NCBI GenBank assembly: GCA_014898425.1
Contig: RCSZ01000006.1
Coordinates: forward strand, 1,426,001-1,490,000
Direction: 5' to 3'
Source: Botryotinia globosa
Taxonomy: Eukaryota; Ascomycota; Leotiomycetes; Helotiales; Sclerotiniaceae
Length of the DNA: 64,000 bases
The notes under the pieces: model-generated
What the model saw: the letters and a program-made list of their open reading frames with translations, nothing else
Told to the model about the DNA's origin: nothing
Database searches by the model: none
Part shown: positions 1-11,778 of the stretch, piece after piece
Layout: every line of letters begins with the position of its first letter
Numbering within the stretch: the first letter of the stretch is position 1
Made by a program: the position numbers and the translations under genes

Positions 1-87
1 GTTTGGGATGATCTTAGGATTTTGCATGGGAGAGAATGTAGGGCTGTGAGTCCGGGGACTTACGGGGAGAGAGGTGTGGGGGAACAG

Positions 88-229
88 GAGGTGCTGGATG
101 TGTGGCGAGGTGCTGGATGTGTGGTGAGGGGCGAAGTTTTGGGGGTCAGTGGGGAATGAGATGGAGGAGAGATGGTTGGTGCATGTACCGGAGAAGCCTT
201 TGAGAGTTATGGTTGGGATTTTTGGGTAA
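88..229 (+). other. Possible 3' end of a truncated gene at the left edge
   Basis: From about 128 to 229 the plus strand reads an open frame ending in a TAA, with a protein-like tail (NEMEERWLVHVPEKPLRVMV, then GIFG and stop). Just upstream an 18-base unit (GAGGTGCTGGATGTGTGG) is repeated at 88-105 and 107-124. The period is 19, so a recent duplication here would shift the frame. Upstream, a different frame is open from base 1. This may be the C-terminus of a gene that starts left of the window, possibly broken by the duplication. No family is recognised, and it could be chance. Confidence 0.2.
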
Positions 230-1172
230 AGGAGTGAATTTGAACGTTCGCTGTGAATTTGCAAATCTATTAGCTGATTATTAAAAATATCAATCCCTTT
301 ACCTGTTTGATTGAAAATATGATCCCTCCGACTATTACAAGCCTCCCACACTTAATCCACCCAAATAACTGAGTCTCATCAGTTTGAAGAATCAAACACA
401 AACGGAATGCTCGCTCTCCCGAGCACCAAGAACATTACGTCTCCGCGAATAACTGATCTGCAACAACAGTGCATATAAGGAAAGTTTGTGCCAAACCTCC
501 GCAGATATTAATACAAGAAGATCAGACCCAATGAATAAAACTTTATGCTGCATAACCGCGCGAGAATTAATTCACCTAATTTAGCGAGCCTCCCCTGCAG
601 AAATAGCCCATGCCTCGAAGTGCATGGGCGGTTAAACATCATTGGTTCTCAAGCGTCCGACTGAGCCTCTAAAATTCCCGAGATCTCGGTAAGATGGTAT
701 AGACTGGTCGATTATGCATTCAAAAAGAGGCGTTTGGCTGCATGAAAGGTTGGATTGTGGAATCAAGAGTTTCTGACCAAAGATTTAACGCAGTGTTTCA
801 TTGTTTTCTTTTGGTATATTTGCGGCTGAGATATTTGAACAGAAGCGCCACGCGCGAGATGAGAAAAATGAAACCAAGCCTGCAGATGCGTGACGCTCGA
901 TCACTTGAGGTTCGTTCAAAGCCACTCAAGTCTGTTTTAGCAGGAATTCTCTTACAGTGAAGCTATTTTATAGAAATTGTCATACCGAGAGTCTGATTCA
1001 GGGGAAGGGAGATTGCCAGACGGATGTAAACTTCGCATGTATAAAGAAATGGGCGTTTGCTTGAGTTTGATCATCAGCAGTTTCTCTCTTCAGTATCATC
1101 ATTTTTCATTTTCTTCCTAGCAGAATTTCCCCATACATTTTCTATTCTTATATATATACATATATATTAAGC
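230..1172. other. Intergenic; 5' flank of the nuclease-like gene
   Basis: I see no convincing gene here. A 72-aa ORF at 742-960 has no recognisable domain or gene context. A run of alternating TA/AT (about 1149-1169) ends just upstream of the next start codon; it is too close for a TATA box and probably lies in the leader. Confidence 0.5.
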
Positions 1173-2903
1173 ATGCAACGTTCTCGTGTTGATGTTTTCC
1201 GTCCGCATGGCCTCATCACAAATCCAACTGGCGAAGACCTTTATAAGCGCGCTCATATTGGCACACAGGGAATCCTAGAAGCAAATCCGAAAGAAGCTGA
1301 GACCTGTGCCTTGATGTCATATCTCATGACCAGGAATTTCAGTTCGCTTGATGACAAATACTCAGTTACTGCTGAGTGGTATCCAGACCCAGCACACGGA
1401 GAACAAGCGGACATAGTTGTGAGATACTGCCAATCGGGCGACAGAACGCAACAAATTCTTATGATCGGAGAGTGCAAAAAGACTACTAGAATGTCACCTT
1501 ATTCTCTTAAGGGATTAGAATGGCAAGCTTACAGATATTGTCAAATGTATTTTCAATCCGTGGAAGGCCGTGGTAAAGAGGAGATCTATGCCGCGACAAT
1601 GGCAGGGGCTCATGTGAGGTTTTGGAGGGCAACAAAAGACCGGAACTTTGACTGCACACAGAAGATACCTGGCAGTTACCGTGGGCATTGGAGCGACCTT
1701 GAGACGGCAGTTATCCTTGATGTGCCAGATGCGAAATGGGCTAAGTACCGAGATGTCGGACAAAGCTCGAATATTGGATATTTTGAATATTGTTTTCGAT
1801 TGATCAAGCTTAACCCCCCTACCGAAATGGCCAGCGACGATGAATTTGGACTTAATTTGGGCAAAATGACAATCGGACGTGATACCGGATACCCTTATGT
1901 TCTCACCTCAAACTTGCGATTAGCTCCAGGAATAGAAGAAAAAATGGCAATCGTGAACGTGGGTCGCGAATTATTCGCAGGAAGTAACACATCTTCTGTG
2001 CCAGCATCATCTTCTGCTTCGGCAAATTCTGCCGGGTATCGCAATTCATCAAACAGATATGAGCGACCCTCTTCCAGAACTTCGAGGGTACCGGCCACAG
2101 GCGCATCAGGTCCAAGCCATGCATATCCAAGAACAATGCATAGAAGCGAGCCCAGTGCTTCATCTACATACAGCGCAGTCAGACCAACCGTTGCTACGGC
2201 TTCTAACCGGGCGACAGCAACGGCTTCAAGTCGAATGGCGGCGGTAGCTCCCACCCGCAGCGAGCGCTACTCACCCGAGAGGGAAGTTCGTAGTGAGCGC
2301 TCTACTCCAGAGTCTGACTATGGCCCGCATAATAATTGGGGTGTGAAACCTATCGACCACTTCCCAAAGGAGCGAATGCAAGAGTTGGAGGCAAAAAGAA
2401 GAAAGCGGGATCTGGAGATGAGCGCGGGACGCTATGAAAGTCAAACAAATTCAAGCTTCTCTGGCGATCAGTATCGCGATGAGAGATCCATCCGTCATCC
2501 CACCGAATCAACGCGCACAGCTACCACAGTATACTCGGTTGGTAGGCAAGGAGACAGATACCAAGGCACAGCCAGCTCAAGTCGTCAACCATCCACGAGT
2601 CAGATTTCCGCCGGACGCCCGACTTATAGTTCGAGTGAGAGGCGAGATCCTGGAAGAATGGATCCTGCAGGGCATTCTCAATCTAGTACACGGTATGAAA
2701 ATATGCATCCAACAGTCCGACAGATTTATGTTAGGCCGACAATTACTCGAACTAACGTCGAATTCAATACCGGACTTGGTATGAACTCCTCAGACCCAAA
2801 AGACTGGATGGATGGATTTGTTGATGGAAAGCGTGCGAAAATCTTGAAGTATGGTAGTAATGAGTATTATTACTTGATTAGCAGTGATGGAAGGCCAAGA
2901 TAG
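1173..2903 (+). CDS. Protein with PD-(D/E)XK nuclease-like N-terminal domain and Ser/Arg-rich tail
   Basis: Single-exon ORF of 576 aa opening with the first ATG after an AT-rich leader. Residues 1-240 look globular; the rest is a long low-complexity region rich in Ser, Arg, Thr and Tyr, followed by a more ordered end (residues about 520-576). In the globular part, an Asp in AEWYPDPAHGEQADIVVRY is followed about 20 residues later by MIGECKK, and then by WQAYRYCQMYF. This is the spacing of the PD-(D/E)XK restriction-endonuclease-like fold: a beta-strand Asp, a Glu-x-Lys, then a helix with a conserved Gln. The fold assignment is inferred from motif spacing only. No neighbour suggests a pathway. 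Function is unknown; a nuclease, or a nuclease-fold protein that has lost activity, are both possible. Confidence 0.75.
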   Translation: MQRSRVDVFRPHGLITNPTGEDLYKRAHIGTQGILEANPKEAETCALMSYLMTRNFSSLDDKYSVTAEWYPDPAHGEQADIVVRYCQSGDRTQQILMIGECKKTTRMSPYSLKGLEWQAYRYCQMYFQSVEGRGKEEIYAATMAGAHVRFWRATKDRNFDCTQKIPGSYRGHWSDLETAVILDVPDAKWAKYRDVGQSSNIGYFEYCFRLIKLNPPTEMASDDEFGLNLGKMTIGRDTGYPYVLTSNLRLAPGIEEKMAIVNVGRELFAGSNTSSVPASSSASANSAGYRNSSNRYERPSSRTSRVPATGASGPSHAYPRTMHRSEPSASSTYSAVRPTVATASNRATATASSRMAAVAPTRSERYSPEREVRSERSTPESDYGPHNNWGVKPIDHFPKERMQELEAKRRKRDLEMSAGRYESQTNSSFSGDQYRDERSIRHPTESTRTATTVYSVGRQGDRYQGTASSSRQPSTSQISAGRPTYSSSERRDPGRMDPAGHSQSSTRYENMHPTVRQIYVRPTITRTNVEFNTGLGMNSSDPKDWMDGFVDGKRAKILKYGSNEYYYLISSDGRPR

Positions 2904-3014
2904 GGTATTTTGGAGGCGATTTAGAGTTCTTGTCATTTTTAATTAATTGTTTAAGGGTATTTGAATGTTATTTTTGCTGTTTTTTTATCTCAAATTTGAG
3001 TCGTTTTAAGTTAA

Positions 3015-5560
3015 TCAATCTTGTACTAATTCGTACTCCACTGGAATCCATGATGAATTATCGAGTCTGGGCTGCCATAATCTAATGGAATCCATTTCGC
3101 TTGTGAACCACCATGCAATGCGCTGTATCTGCATAAGTAAATGGATTGATAGAATTCATGGAAAATCTTACCGCGCCAATTTCATACACTTCGACTTTTG
3201 TGTCGAGATCTTCGCTTTGCTTAAAAACAAATTCGAGTTCATGACCGCAGAATTTTATATCTTGCACAAAAGGCTCTGACTCGGACGATCTGAATGCAAT
3301 TTTAACAGGAGGTGGTCCGACCCAGTTAGAAGTGTCATATATAGATATGTGTTTCGAGCCTTCGGAATGCAACCACTGACCCAAGACAGCTGGGGGCATA
3401 TTTGTGTCCAAATAATGGATGAGCATACCAATGCAGCGACTCCCAACTCTGCAAATAGTGATCGACTTGAAATCTTGAATCTTCGCATCATTCATGAACA
3501 GAGTCCGCCCGAGAAATCCGATTAAAGGCCGTACTGGATCACAAGTCTCGTAACGAGGAAGCGGGATCTCATCAACTTCGGTTAGATTATCATCACCTAT
3601 AACACCTAGTCTTCTGATTTCATTTGAATTTTCAAAATAAAATCCGCTAATACAGCCTCGGTGCTTCAACATCACCCAACGATAACTAGAATATCTATTT
3701 GGGCCAATGTATGGACCAAAAGTATAATCTCGATTCAGCGTCGTACGTATCTAGAAAACATAAGCATAGACAAAAGCAAGTCAAGAGATGATAAACTGAC
3801 CAATAAGGAAGGCACAGATTCAACGGCACCATGTGTTTCGAGTCGTAGCCAGACATTTGATATACGCTCATCTTTAGCTAAGGGGAAATGTACAGCTACA
3901 TTCCCACGACTGCCTGCTAAATTTGATGCCGTCGGAAAGTGTACTTCAATGCCAGTGATATACTTGGACAAAAAATGAATTGTGAGACTCGATGCGTATA
4001 CTTCATGAGCTGTCAATGGAATAAATCTAAAAAATGCTAGTGCTGGCAGTCTCATATGATATAATTCTTCTGGCTCAAAAAGGGTAAACAATTTGCCATC
4101 GGCATCGAACGTTACTTCGGGATGGTCTGGTCGATCCCACATCACCTGCCTTATGGGAGGTTGATGGTCCGCCGCCATCTCTTCTATAGTCAGACCCTGG
4201 AATGTTAAAATTGAATACCAGAGGTAGAAACAAGGGAAGCTTACATTATAGAAGCAAACCAAAACGTCATTATCGAGTGGAACTTCCCCATACCAGCAGC
4301 GATCAGTGCGGGGGAATGTTCCCATCCATTTTGATTTCCAGTTTTGACCTGAAAGTCTGATAGAACAAATGCCGTGAACACTGGATACGACCTGAATGCC
4401 GGTAACAGTCTCGACTATTTTGATTCCAGAGCTGGGCCCGGGTTCGTTTTGTGTCGTCAAAATTCGTATATACTGCGTACCATACATGTTGACAAAGCTT
4501 GAATTGATGTAACAACCTGGTTTTAATGTGAGTTCTCGTACGGCTGGAGCTTGAATTTGACGGGCCAGTGTTGATGTCTCTCCAGCCAAAAGCATAAAGG
4601 CTGAATATGCTGATGTAGGCCCTACAAAATTCCAGATTCGCGATCGTAATTCGGGAGGGAGTTTTACAAGTAGTAGTGGCTGAAACTTTGCAGATCTATC
4701 GTCAACGCTTGACAACAAGCTATCATAATCAATCTGCGGATAGAGGGGGCCCTTCAACTCGGCAGGCATCTGCCAGGCGGTTGATGGTTCGAAACTTGTA
4801 CCCATTTCATAAAGAAGTTTCAATTTGTTAGGTCCGAAGTCCCAGGTAAAAATTGAGTAACACCAGTCATGAAAGAAGCAAGCACGTCTGTCTATGGGAT
4901 CATCAAGCCCAGGAGCAGCCTTGATATTTATGTTGCGAGAAGGATACCAGCCAACTAAAGGCGCTTGTATGTCATTTCTCTCAAGTTCAACTACCTCTGT
5001 TATATATATGGACTTATCTTCATCCTTATCGAGTGGTAAAACTATCTTGTTCAGTAATCACTTCTCACTAGTTATAGAATAGAGAGCATACCTGCGCGAA
5101 TCTGCGATTGCCATAGCTCATGGATATTTTCTAAACGCCGCTCAGGATATGAAATCGTGTCTGGTTGGTTTATGGAATCAAATACAGGGAATCGAGCTCG
5201 ACACAAAAGACAGTACTCGCTCGCCTTCACAAAAGCAAGAGGTACGACATCATCATTCTCCTTTTCCTCTCCCAATTCATCTTCATCTTCATTTTGGTAA
5301 TCCAACACTTCATGTTCGGATTCATGGCTCTCGGGTCCCTCATCTCTTTCATCAACTGCATTCTCGGCAGGTAAATCGATTTCATCGTACGTGGTGACGA
5401 GATCAGAATGCACTATCTCGTTATCATCGCGTGATTCCCCAACCACTGCAATCGAACTTTGCGGGGTCCTGCCATGATTATTCTCCCCTTCCATCGCTGA
5501 ATCGCCGACAATAGCTGGACTGTCAATTTGCTCGTTCGACATGTCGACAGGTATATCCAT
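3015..5560 (-). CDS. F-box-like protein (intact member of a tandem pair)
   Basis: Five exons: 5560-5092, 5041-4245, 4196-3801, 3750-3172, 3128-3015, giving 784 aa. All introns are 43-50 nt with GT-AG ends. The splice model is supported by its broken paralogue at 6323-8815, which keeps the same intron positions and the conserved IAWWFT motif of the last exon. Residues 1-110 are acidic and disordered. Then comes a CxxC motif (EYCLLCRARF, Cys117/Cys120), a conserved FFHDWCYS block near 213-219, and an F-box-like segment LLLVKLPPELRSRIWNFVG at about 279-297. This N-terminal arrangement occurs in many fungal F-box proteins, where the F-box recruits Skp1/SCF ubiquitin ligase and the variable C-terminus binds substrate. 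The F-box call rests on the LPPELRSRIW pattern alone; the C-terminal two thirds is not recognised. Confidence 0.75.
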
Positions 5561-6322
5561 AGAATTACCTATCTATTGTTGATTGATCGATAGATTTTAA
5601 TGAACATAGTGTCGTACGGTTTGTCAGCTTAATCGATAGCGCGCGGCTACACCACCACCCGCATTCAGCGGCTGTACTTGGGTAACCTTACAATAAACGT
5701 CAACCAACCATTCAACATGGGCGGCGGAATGTGAAACACTTTGTCTAAATCACCAAATACGTGATCTTTCCCTTCTATTGGTTGATGAAGAAAATTCTAG
5801 AATTATTGATTTACGGAGTAGTCATTGCATATCACGATACTAAACGAAGTCCCACTGGCATTGCTAATATCGATTTGAATCAATACCTATTTCTATAGCC
5901 AGTGGCCAATAACCCTGGAATCTGAATACACAGGTCTGAGGACACGGTAATACAGCGTCAAAAACATTTCCTCTTCTCCCTTCCGCCCCAGAAACTAGCA
6001 AATCTGTGCATGTTATATGGAATTCAATTATACAATTCATACTGATAGCCAAGTGTTACTCATGCGATCAACATTCAATGCTCGAGTATAAAGACACTCA
6101 ACCGTAATCAGACAGCTCGTGTGATTTGACTTTGATGTAACATTACGAGAAGACGTAACCTCGAGGTAACTCGCCGTTACCTTACAAAAATCGATCTCAG
6201 GGCCATGCCACAGTGTGAAATTCAAACGAAAATTCTATGGAACCAGAAGATTATGTTCTTAAAGATTGGACTTTCATTTTCTATGATATTTATGTTCCAG
6301 TTAGGTTTTGGATTATGCTATA
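5561..6322. other. Spacer between the tandem F-box-like genes
   Basis: Promoter side of the intact gene and downstream side of the broken paralogue. No further gene is visible. Confidence 0.5.
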
Positions 6323-8815
6323 CTACTTTTCATACTCCCGACAAATCACCTCACTCATTTGTATACCATATGCAGGCTGGTCACCTGGATTCCAGAGGCT
6401 AATAAGATCCGTGGATGTTGTGAACCACCAGGCAATATGCTACACATCGTCAGTAATGTTCGTTAAGAAACTATTACGTTATGAATTTCGAACCTCTTCA
6501 AGGCCAAGATCAAATACCTGTACATGATCATTCGTATCAACGGGTGGTGATTCTTCCTGTGTGAAACTGACATCTACCACAAACTCCTCTTCGGATTTCT
6601 CGAACCGTGCCGATCGGAACATTATTCTCGAAGGCGGAGGATAGCTCCTATCGTATATGATCTGATGAATTGATACTTCTGGTGTATATCATTGCCCCAA
6701 AACTACAGGCGGTTTGTATAGGTAATGTATTAGGATTCCCACGCAGCGTTCATTAATCCTACATGAAGTCACTTTTTTCATTTGGAAAAACTTTCCAGAA
6801 CTAAAATAAAGACCAAAGTTAATAAATCGGTATTTTTGAGGTCGTTGTCTTGGTGTCTCGTAGTGAAGTAGTGGTTGTAAAGGCTCTACTTCATTTCCAT
6901 CACTGGTAATGTTGAAGTTATTCAAGGTCCAGTCAGAATTCTGAACACAAACCCCCGTGATCTGTCCTTGAAATGTTAAACGATACCACTCGTGGAATTC
7001 GTAATCGGCAGGAAGTATATACGGTCCCAGATGGCATGTCCTTCCATGTGTGGTTTGCATCTAAATCGGTGTAAGCTATTGAGTACCAGGAGAGAAGCTA
7101 TTTGTATAGAATTAACAACGAATGCTGGTATGTGATAGCGCGGACTTCTAGTGCCCACGAGCCTGATCCATACAAAATATATGCGTTCATTGTGCTCCAG
7201 AGGTAAGTGAAGAGCCACACCACTGTAAACTCCCGTGAGCTCCGTGTTTTCTCCATAATAAGCTTCCACTCCAGTAATAAGTCCCGTGTGAAAGTGAAAG
7301 GTTATTCCTGTAATATATTCGTATCCCTTATAGAATGGGACGTATCTGTATAAGTCATACCCATCTCGATGAATATAATCCAAGAATGACTCTCCCTGTG
7401 ACCATTTTGGTGAATCAGGATTGTCCCATATTCCGTCATTAAACGTTTGCATTTTGCGTACATCTATATTGAGACCCTGCTAGATTTAGTTCTTTTATCA
7501 AGCTCTTGAGTAGTAAAATGCTAACTTTGAAAGTGTAATGGAGCATAACGTCTCTGCGAAAATCTCGTTGGGCGTCGACATACCAAACAAGACCAGATGT
7601 AGGGACTTTACCAACCCAAAAAAGGATCCATCCTCACTGACTATCTGGATTACACATATACCATGAGTTCCTATTGCAAGTTTGTAGGAGCAAGCAATTG
7701 CGGAGTCGGTGATTGGAATTGTGGTTGACTCAGCACAGAGGCTCTGTATATAATCTGTACCGAAGATCCTAATCATTTTTGGAACAAGATTTGATTTGGG
7801 TTACAATGCCAGAGAAAGCTGTGCTGGACGATGCATCTGGTAAAACAAACGTGATGTCTCGCCGGCCACGATCATAAACGAGCCGTGAGCAGATGATGGG
7901 CCGACATATCCCCAGATAAGTGCTCTCAACTCTAGCGGTAGCTTCGACAAGAATAAAGGTTGGTACTTTGGACCAAGCTCAGTCATATCTGACAATAGGT
8001 TACTTCTGACAGCCTGGTCATACAAGCAAGATTCGGACTCTGCGATATTCTCCCATGCTGGAGAGATTGAAAGACTTTTGCAAACTTTATGTAAAGTAGA
8101 ATCGCTATAATTTCCCAGCCTCCAGCGAAGAATCGAATAACACCAATCATGGAAGCAGAACGCTTCATAATAAGGTGGGTTATCTGAACTGTGAACTATG
8201 TTTAAAAGAAATTCGGTCGATGAATAAGGTATCGATGCCACGAGCTTTGCTTCTTTACAACGACCTTCTGGAAAGGCCATCAGTCCCGTTATACCAATAT
8301 CTTCTTCTTCTTCATCCTCTCTACTTATCTCAATGACTATAGTTGGTGTCAACATCCATCAATAAACTTGAGAAATATGTCCTTCAAATAGCTTGCTAAC
8401 CGGCACGGAATTTGTATTCCCATGGTTGCACTTTTCGTCTTTGTCGCCATTTCCAGAAAGTATCAATACCTGAAATTTCTGAGAAAAAAGGGGGAAACTG
8501 GGCTTGACATAATACACAATATTTGCACGCCATCCCAATATTGTGTTGCGGTCGTACTTTTGGCAAGCTCTCATCCCCTAATGATTGCGTGTCGAAGTCC
8601 ACCGGTAACGTCTCCATCGTTGCGTTTTCATTGCTCAATATATGGTTCCGTTCCTCGTCTTCCTCATGTGCCAAACTTCCCTGTGCCTATGATGGACGTG
8701 ATATTGAGGCACCCTCCATTAAATTTCCGATCAACATGTGTCCTTCGTTTTCTGTATTTGCAAAGTTCTCTCGAGATGATGATGATCGATCGGATTCGCT
8801 CACGGCAATTTCCAT
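6323..8815 (-). pseudogene. F-box-like paralogue disrupted by three in-frame stops
   Basis: Collinear with the intact gene at 3015-5560: CxxC (YCVLCQAQF), FCFHDWCYSI, FLSKLPLELRALIWGYVG, TTHGRTCHLGPY and IAWWFTTSTDL all align. The frame is broken by TAG at 8687-8689 (after SISRPS), TAA at 7798-7800 (after QLSLAL) and TGA at 6689-6691 (after VVLGQ). At the last site the paralogue has Trp, so TGG to TGA is the likely change. Reading continues in the same frame after each stop, so these are point changes rather than frameshifts. The donor of the third exon pair has also lost its GT near 7505. A start at 8815 and a final TAG at 6323-6325 are inferred by alignment. The rest of the reading frame is well preserved, so inactivation is probably recent. 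A sequencing or strain difference cannot be excluded. Confidence 0.75.
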
Positions 8816-9135
8816 AATCGATATGGTTGATCAAAAAATGTTCGTGTAATTTGTTGTAGGAGAGAAGTCATGGACGAGGAAATGGCAAGTATGTGGGCGC
8901 CTAAGTCACGTGTTTATTGTGACTGTCTTCGATTGTAAGTTGACTCAAACTTGAATTGGTGGCTAGCTTACTCATACTTGTCAGAGACATCATATGATTT
9001 GATGTTACTCAAGTTGTTCTTTGTGTCAATGGCTTAGAAATCTTGGTACAACTTCATGGTCTTAAACGTTGTTTACAGAAACGATCAGTTCAGACTCTAC
9101 TTCTTCCACTATTATACATAGGTCATATGGAGATT
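8816..9135. other. Intergenic
   Basis: Short region upstream of the broken F-box-like gene and downstream of the BTB gene. No gene seen. Confidence 0.5.
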
Positions 9136-10041
9136 TTAAGAAGAATATTCGACAAAGCTCATCCAGGTGTGTTTTCCGGAATTCCTGGCCCCTTGGTCAA
9201 CATTGGAAGTGGTCACAACCAAGTCATCTCTTCCATTTATCTTCTTCATGATCCCTACAGCAAAGTCTCCATATTCTGACATAAACTCCACAAACTCTCC
9301 TCTATCAAGTAAAACATTGAGGTATGTCGCAGCAGTCGTGACCAGAGCTCTCCTGAGTAGCATGTCAGACCCAGGAGTGTTCTTCCAAAGGAACTCTGCA
9401 CCAGCAGTAAACTCTGGAGTATTCCAATGTTCTCTCAAGGATTTTGTAAACTTCTCATGTGCTAGGCTTTTGAGAGCTGGGATCATGTATTTATCGGCGA
9501 TAATATATACCTTAGCATTGAAGAGTAATGATGATGGTTTCGTAAGGGGAGCAACTTGAGGATTCATTTGTCCAAATCCTCCAAAAGCCTGTCGCCTTAT
9601 CTCACGTCGTTGTCCCCACACGATTGCTTCTGTCACCTGTTTGGGAGGACTCGACGGCGGTTCAACCTGCGAATCATCATCCGAAGCTTCACCTTCCAAG
9701 GCTACCTGATCATCATAATTTCCACAGTACAAATAATTGATCATCGCTTTCACAACTGGCAGCTCCTCATCACCCATATGGTATTCGCCTTTTGCAGCTT
9801 CTTCCTAGAGTTTGGTGAGAGAATGCTCATCACCTTGAGCTGGACTGTTACATACCCAACGATCATCATCCATAGCTGCAGCAATAACCGGTGATCGGAT
9901 GCAAACTACCGCGCGATGAACATCCAACACTGTCTCTTCGCAGCGGATTTTCATATCTGCATATTTACCGGTGGCGTACAGGGCTCGAAGCGCGTCGAGA
10001 GCGTCCGACGTATTTGTAGGTTGGCTTTCCATAAGGGGCAT
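9136..10041 (-). CDS. BTB/POZ domain protein
   Basis: Two exons, 10041-9856 and 9804-9136, with a 51-nt GTATGT...CTCTAG intron; 284 aa. The N-terminus has the BTB pattern: LRALYATGKYADMKIRCEE (a strand carrying the YADMKI element), VLDVHRAVVCIRSPVIAAAM (the conserved H-x(3)-L/C-x(2)-RSP core), then after the intron LPVVKAMINYLYCGNYDD, the usual end of the fold. The second half (KVYIIADKYMIPALKSLAHEKF) is the helical stretch that commonly follows BTB in fungal proteins. BTB domains mediate dimerisation and often bind Cullin3, but no Kelch or MATH partner domain is present. Substrate and pathway are unknown. The acidic insertion at residues about 97-120 is not typical of the core fold. Confidence 0.88.
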
Positions 10042-10945
10042 TTCTCAATAAGATGGAAATTTTTGGAACACAGCGATTTTGATGAAACATTAATCGCAAG
10101 AATCACTAACACTTTCAACAAGTCATTGCGGGGTATCACTTCAGTTAAATCTCCGCTGAGGCTGGTATCACCATAGCTGGGGTTTTACCAAATCCTACCT
10201 TGGAAGACCGTCAGACAGCCTTGCTTTGCAGAAACTTGGATGTCCAATACAGCCACATCACCAATAGATTGCTTCTTCGTCTGAGATCGCACGCTTTTGG
10301 ATGGATGAGAACGAATTCTCGATAACCTATCAATTGATTCGATACACATCATCGACGCGTGATTGTATATCATCGGCGCGTCTCATCAAATCGACATTGG
10401 TGAGCTTCGAGGTATTTACCTAGGTATATCATATCTCCAAACATCATCCCCATCTCGCGGAAACATTTCCGTCCCCACAAACCCCTCTCGACCCACCATC
10501 CCTCGGCAGAACCCACCACTCCAAGCTCCCACGACTTCATACATATGCACACCACCGCCCCACCAACTACTCAGCTCAGCATTGCTCTGATCGCACAAGC
10601 GCGCATTGCTAGGTATCCATGTTGAGCCCAGCTTCACTGCTTGGAAGAGTTCGATTGCATATTGCTTTTTGTATGCGTCAGCTGAAGCCGCAAATGTCCG
10701 TTCTGTTACGAGTATCAATTGGTGCGAGGCATTTAGTAGTCATTAGTAGCTTGGTAGGTCGAACCTTCCCACAAGTTCTTTGATATATAAAAGCAGTCCG
10801 GCCAAGTCCTTTTCTGATTCTCTTTTCCTTTCTATTTTTTACAAATTGAAATCATACAATTGTAATTGATCGACTAATTGTAACATCACATCCATCTCAC
10901 ACATCTCAAAATCCTCAAACCTCACTCATTCTATACACAGCAAAA
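10042..10945. other. Divergent intergenic region
   Basis: Lies between the minus-strand BTB gene and the plus-strand Dabb gene, so it carries both promoters. It contains the palindrome TACCTAGGTA at 10417-10426, a motif that recurs at 39389 and 45917. No gene is supported; the overlapping short ORFs have poor composition. Confidence 0.5.
10784..10792 (+). promoter_or_regulatory. TATA box of the Dabb gene
   Basis: TATATAAAA, about 154 bases upstream of the ATG at 10946. It is followed by a pyrimidine-rich stretch and an A/C-rich leader, the usual layout of a fungal core promoter. Confidence 0.45.
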
Positions 10946-11325
10946 ATGCCAGGCATCATCCGCATAACCATGTTCAAAGTGCCCTCCCAAGCATCCCGGG
11001 ACACCATGCTCAAGAACTACGAGACCTTATCCAAGAAGGCCGTTAAGGTAATCAACCTTCTTCATTCTCCCCCTCGTACCTAACTAACACTCACTTCTAG
11101 GAATCAGCCCCCTATATCGTCTCCCTACAAGCTGGCGAAACTCAAGCCAACGATCCCCGCACCCAAGGCTTCTCCGTGGTCGCAAAGACTGAGTTTAAGA
11201 ATCTGGAGGATATGAAATATTACGAGGATTCCTGTGAAGCACATAAATGGTTCAAGGGCGAGGCTAAGACTTTGGGGATTGAGGGGATGTGTTGTGTGTA
11301 CTATGAACCAAGTGTTGTTGCTTAA
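10946..11325 (+). CDS. Stress-responsive alpha/beta-barrel (Dabb) domain protein
   Basis: Two exons, 10946-11047 and 11101-11325, with a 53-nt GTAATC...TTCTAG intron containing CTAAC; 108 aa. It begins MPGIIRITMFKVPSQASRDT and has the Dabb pattern: an N-terminal strand, a helix ending in LSKKAVK, the central SLQAGETQANDPRTQGFSVV, and the C-terminal helix with MKYYEDSCEAHKWF and LGIEGMCCVYYEP. Dabb proteins form dimeric ferredoxin-like barrels. In fungi several are stress-induced or act as cyclases or aromatases in polyketide pathways, but most small ones have no known substrate. No biosynthetic cluster surrounds this one. The strong TATA box suggests inducible expression (inference). Confidence 0.88.
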
Positions 11326-11778
11326 GTGGTGCTCTTGGAGAGGGAGGGAAGTGAAGAATCGTGATTATACAGAGTTCCATGAGATAAGGATAGGCACAAA
11401 AAGTGAAGGCTATGATCCACTGCCGTCCCAATAGAAGAAAGATTGATTTAGATACTTTATTGCGCAATGATGATCCATATAAAGTCAGCAAGTCAAAGGC
11501 AGGCTCTATTATTTGAATGTTGCAAATTAACGAAATCAAGATTGGGTACTGTGGGCTTAGTGATCACAATCGTTGTAGCAGCAGGCCAAATAGTCTTCAC
11601 TGATGCTTACGATGCAAGGTGTTTCCAAATGCTTTTGTTCGCAAACAAAAGAGTGCACTATGGACAATAATTCACCGAATCTCTATCAAAGTCTTGCTCC
11701 GCTAGTTTGGTTGGCCCTACAAACCTCAGCGAACTTTCTTGTCGGATTCAATAGTCGCCAAACACAAGAAGAAAGCTC
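11326..11778. other. Convergent intergenic region
   Basis: Space between the 3' ends of the Dabb gene and the dienelactone hydrolase gene. No gene recognised. Confidence 0.5.

Noticed and set aside
6323..8815. Recoding or alternative genetic code to explain the in-frame stops
   Set aside because: All three stop codons are involved and intact genes in the window use all of them as terminators, so recoding is not plausible.
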